Positions 29,964 to 32,145 of a DNA stretch of 32,145 nt are shown here, in pieces. Location: assembly GCA_946481335.1 (NCBI GenBank), contig CAMLMR010000011.1, positions 1 to 32,145 of the forward strand. The letters run 5' to 3'. Each line of letters begins with the position of its first letter. Position 1 is the first letter of the stretch. The notes beneath the pieces are model-generated. The model did no database searches. It was not told the origin of the DNA and saw only the letters and a program-made list of their open reading frames with translations. Made by a program: the position numbers and the translations under genes. This DNA is from an uncultured Lactobacillus sp. Its GTDB lineage: Bacteria > Bacillota > Bacilli > Lactobacillales > Lactobacillaceae.

Positions 29964-30136
29964 AAAAATATCCTCCAATAAAAATTATTATTTGGAGTAA
30001 AATAATCACTGTACACTTAGTATTCGTGCATATTGCTCTGCAATGTTCACCCCAGCAGCCGTGGGGGTACTAATTGAACCATTTAGGCATCAATATGTTG
30101 ACGAGCTTACCGTGTACTGCTGCATTATTTTACACA
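29964..30136 (-). promoter_or_regulatory. Structured rpsD leader, probable S4 autoregulatory RNA
   Basis: The closing helix is a perfect 10 bp (plus 29997-30006 with 30124-30133). It continues after an internal loop as GTACAC/GTGTAC (30011-30016 with 30112-30117). Inner helices are CATATTG/CAATATG-type pairs, GTTCA/TGAAC, and a CCCC/GGGG hairpin (30050-30053 with 30063-30066). A separate hairpin (plus 29973-29978 with 29992-29997) hides the GGAG of the rpsD ribosome binding site. Translational control by S4 is known in Bacillus; the same role here is inferred. Confidence 0.75.
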
Positions 30137-30142
30137 AAAGTT

Positions 30143-30171
30143 ATTGTATGATTATTATGACTAATTGTCAA
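30143..30171 (-). promoter_or_regulatory. rpsD promoter
   Basis: On the minus strand: TTGACA (plus 30166-30171), a 17-bp spacer and TACAAT (plus 30143-30148). The -35 lies in the last codons of the methionine sulfoxide reductase gene. The start site falls at about 30136, at the first base pairs of the leader RNA. Confidence 0.85.
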
Positions 30172-30625
30172 TGGTTATGTGGCTTTCAAAGACTTTAACA
30201 AATTCTTCTAACATTTCTTGATCTTTTTCTGAGAAACGATCAAAGATAGGGGCGTCAATATCTAAGACACCAAATCTAATTCCGTCTTTTTCAATTGGAA
30301 TTACGATTTCTGATTTACTGTTTGAATCACATGCAATGTGACCAGGAAAATCGTTGACGTTTTCTACGCGGATAGTTTCGTTTTTATCAAATGCAGTACC
30401 ACAGACGCCACTACCATTTTTGATGTGGACACAAGCTACTTTACCTTGGAAGGGACCTAAGATTAATTCATTTTTATCATCTACATAAGTGTAGAAACCG
30501 GTCCAACTAACATCTGGAAGTTCTTGCATTAGTAGTGCAGAAGCATTTGCCATATTGGCAACGTTGTTGTGTTCGTCGGTTAACAACGCGTCTAACTGTT
30601 GTGCTAACATTGAATTGATTTTCAT
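30161..30625 (-). CDS. msrC: Free methionine-R-sulfoxide reductase (GAF domain)
   Basis: 154 aa single GAF domain enzyme reducing free L-methionine-(R)-S-oxide. The three redox cysteines are present with the exact spacing of the E. coli enzyme: C65, C75 and C99 (intervals 10 and 24), in KVACVHI, SGVCGTA and HIACDSNS. GPFQGK and GVLDIDAP are also family-typical. GGGAG precedes the ATG. Divergent from ezrA across 168 bp. No terminator separates it from the rpsD promoter, so some read-through into rpsD is likely. Confidence 0.93.
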   Translation of the reverse strand: MKINSMLAQQLDALLTDEHNNVANMANASALLMQELPDVSWTGFYTYVDDKNELILGPFQGKVACVHIKNGSGVCGTAFDKNETIRVENVNDFPGHIACDSNSKSEIVIPIEKDGIRFGVLDIDAPIFDRFSEKDQEMLEEFVKVFESHITIDN

Positions 30626-30681
30626 AATTGAAAACTCCCTTGTATATATTGATAATTAGGTATTTTAATAATTATCTCGTA

Positions 30682-30690
30682 TGATATAAT
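30682..30690 (+). promoter_or_regulatory. Extended -10 promoter of ezrA
   Basis: TGATATAAT (TG at 30682-30683, TATAAT at 30685-30690) with a weak A/T-rich -35. It gives an AT-rich 5' leader of nearly 100 nt. Nothing else is evident in 30626-30793. Confidence 0.6.
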
Positions 30691-30793
30691 TGAATATAGT
30701 TAATTAGTTTATTATTAAAATATTAAAAATACAAATGATTAATTCTAAAAAATATTAGATAAAAATAAAAAATATAAGGGGACAGATGTCATA

Positions 30794-32145
30794 ATGATTG
30801 ATTTGGTTATTTTCGTAATAATAGTACTAGTGGTACTACTATTAGCGGCATTCTTTTATCGAAAGAATCTATTTAAACGACTTGACAGTCTTGAGGAACA
30901 AAAAGCTAACCTAAAAGATGTGACAGTAGGAGACGAGCTAGACGCAACCGCCAAGATTAAGTTAAATGGTGAAACATTCGATAGATTTAATGAATATAAA
31001 GAAGAATACAATAAAATTGCCAATTCTGACTTATTAGATATCCGTCATGAGTTAAGTGATGCAGAAGACTTTATCAATGGATACAAGTTATTGTCTGCAA
31101 GCGTTACTTTAGGCGATTTAGGTGACACCATTGAAGTTGTTAAAGAAAAACTTGATAACATCCATGATGGTCTAACTCAATTGCAAGAAGTTGATAGCCT
31201 ACATCACAAAGCTGTTGAAGATGTAGACAATACCATTCGTGAGATTAATCAAAAGTTGCTATCTCAAAATTATTCATTTGGCCCTAGTAGTGAAAAACTT
31301 GAAGATAAGCTATCAAGCATCAGAGAATCATACAATGAATTCGTTGCAGAAACTGAAAATGGTGATCAAAATAAGGCCGAACATCTTCTAAGTCAGGTAA
31401 AGGATTCAATTAAAGAATTAAATGAATTAATGGAAATTATTCCAGATACATACATTTCATTATCTAAGGAATTTCCAAAACAACTTGATGAAATTGAACG
31501 TGGCCATCGTACAATGATTCAAACTGATTACAACTTTACAGAAGATACAATCGATGACACTATCGATACTTTAAAGGGTTCATGTCAAGAAGGATTGAAG
31601 TCACTTGCTGATTTAGACATTCCTGAAACTAAGAAGAAATGTACATACATTGAAGAAACAATTGATTCAATGTATGCCATCATGGAAAAAGAAATCGTTT
31701 CTAAGCGTAAGGTAAAGAAAAACACTAGCTTGGTATATGACTTTATCTTCCATGCTAAGAACCAAAATCGCATTTTAAGCGATGAACTAGAAGGACTAAG
31801 CAAGAACTACAATCTAGAACATGATGAAATTGAAAAGACTGCCGAATTAGCTGGTAAGATCAGCGAAATTGAAGCTGTTTACAACAGTGATTATGATGCA
31901 ATTAACAGCAATAAAGCCGTATACTCTGTTATTCAAAAACATCAACAAGATGCTAAACAAGAATTAAGCTCAATTGAAAAGCAACAAAAGGATATCAATG
32001 ATTCTGTTGCTGAATTAAGTAAAGAAGAACGTGTTGCTAGAGATAGTCTTCAAAAGTTTGATTTACAACTATTAAACATCAGAAGAAGAATTGATAATTT
32101 AAATCTACCTGGTTTAACTGAAGACTTCCTAGAACGTTATGATTA
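30794..32145 (+). CDS. ezrA: Septation ring formation regulator EzrA (3' truncated by the window edge)
   Basis: 450 codons are visible and still open at the end; EzrA is normally about 570 aa. It opens with one membrane helix (about 3-22, VIFVIIVLVVLLLAAFF) and a short basic RKNLFKR stretch. Long helical repeats, rich in Glu, Lys and Asp, follow, as in the spectrin-like arch of EzrA. The terminal visible LNLPGLTEDFLERYD is typical of the family. It is a membrane-anchored negative regulator of FtsZ ring placement and a divisome scaffold. The ATG at 30794 lies 12 nt after AAGGGG and is preceded by a 2-codon mini-ORF that ends in TAATG. Confidence 0.93.
   Translation, partial: MIDLVIFVIIVLVVLLLAAFFYRKNLFKRLDSLEEQKANLKDVTVGDELDATAKIKLNGETFDRFNEYKEEYNKIANSDLLDIRHELSDAEDFINGYKLLSASVTLGDLGDTIEVVKEKLDNIHDGLTQLQEVDSLHHKAVEDVDNTIREINQKLLSQNYSFGPSSEKLEDKLSSIRESYNEFVAETENGDQNKAEHLLSQVKDSIKELNELMEIIPDTYISLSKEFPKQLDEIERGHRTMIQTDYNFTEDTIDDTIDTLKGSCQEGLKSLADLDIPETKKKCTYIEETIDSMYAIMEKEIVSKRKVKKNTSLVYDFIFHAKNQNRILSDELEGLSKNYNLEHDEIEKTAELAGKISEIEAVYNSDYDAINSNKAVYSVIQKHQQDAKQELSSIEKQQKDINDSVAELSKEERVARDSLQKFDLQLLNIRRRIDNLNLPGLTEDFLERYD

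Noticed and set aside
29997..30133. A plus-strand small RNA (6S-like rod or antisense RNA) in the rpsD upstream gap
   Set aside because: The fold is nearly symmetric and could form on either strand, but the only good promoter is on the minus strand with its start at the first helix. The plus strand has no terminator after it.

Overview
The window reads as a low-GC Gram-positive chromosome of the family Lactobacillaceae. The support is the gene order (tdk-prfA-prmC-ywlC-glyA-upp, then atpBEFHAGDC, a DUF1146 gene, murA, mbl, yidD, a DUF2969 gene and rodA), the Bacillota T-box and ribosomal leader RNAs, AGGAGG-type ribosome binding sites, and a D-Ala-D-Ala ligase family enzyme with the Phe typical of D-Ala-D-Lac ligases. 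That Phe argues against the Lactobacillus delbrueckii/acidophilus group. I cannot fix the genus. I see no insertion sequence, prophage, CRISPR array, tRNA or rRNA; this is core genome.

Layout. 1-2079 (minus): gatD and murT, lipid II amidation. 2250-7716 (plus): tdk-prfA-prmC-ywlC-glyA-upp, closed by a terminator. 7999-14426 (plus): the complete F1Fo ATP synthase operon in the order B-E-F-H-A-G-D-C, with its own promoter region and terminator. 14559-18964 (plus): envelope genes (DUF1146, murA, mbl, yidD, DUF2969, rodA) with an intrinsic terminator inside the cluster. 18973-21887 (plus): a methionine-specific T-box controlling metNIQ. 21888-23959 (plus): a YtrA-type GntR regulator with an ABC ATPase and permease. 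24031-25131 (plus): ddl. 25268-26658 (plus): tag and a helix-turn-helix regulator of unknown role. 26692-29235 (minus): yueI-like gene, rarA, a small membrane protein and a universal stress protein. 29355-30625 (minus): rpsD behind a long structured leader, and a free methionine-R-sulfoxide reductase. 30794-end (plus): ezrA, cut by the window edge.

How the parts fit. Much of the window serves the cell wall and cell shape: MurA, Ddl and MurT/GatD make and modify lipid II, while Mbl, RodA and EzrA organise wall growth and division. A second theme is methionine and one-carbon supply: a Met T-box over MetNIQ, MsrC-type repair of free methionine sulfoxide, and GlyA. RNA-level control is prominent, with the T-box over metNIQ and an apparent S4 autoregulatory leader over rpsD. 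The rpsD leader is the richest non-coding structure here. It has a TTGACA-17-TACAAT promoter whose start site falls at the first stem, a perfect 10-bp closing helix, nested inner helices, and a separate hairpin that covers the rpsD ribosome binding site.

I did not find a clearly new multi-gene system. The best leads are the rpsD leader and its 10-nt match to the 16S 530 loop, the operator-like repeat over the GntR promoter, the intra-cluster terminator after yidD, the perfect 12-bp inverted repeat upstream of atpB, and the unassigned regulator next to tag.
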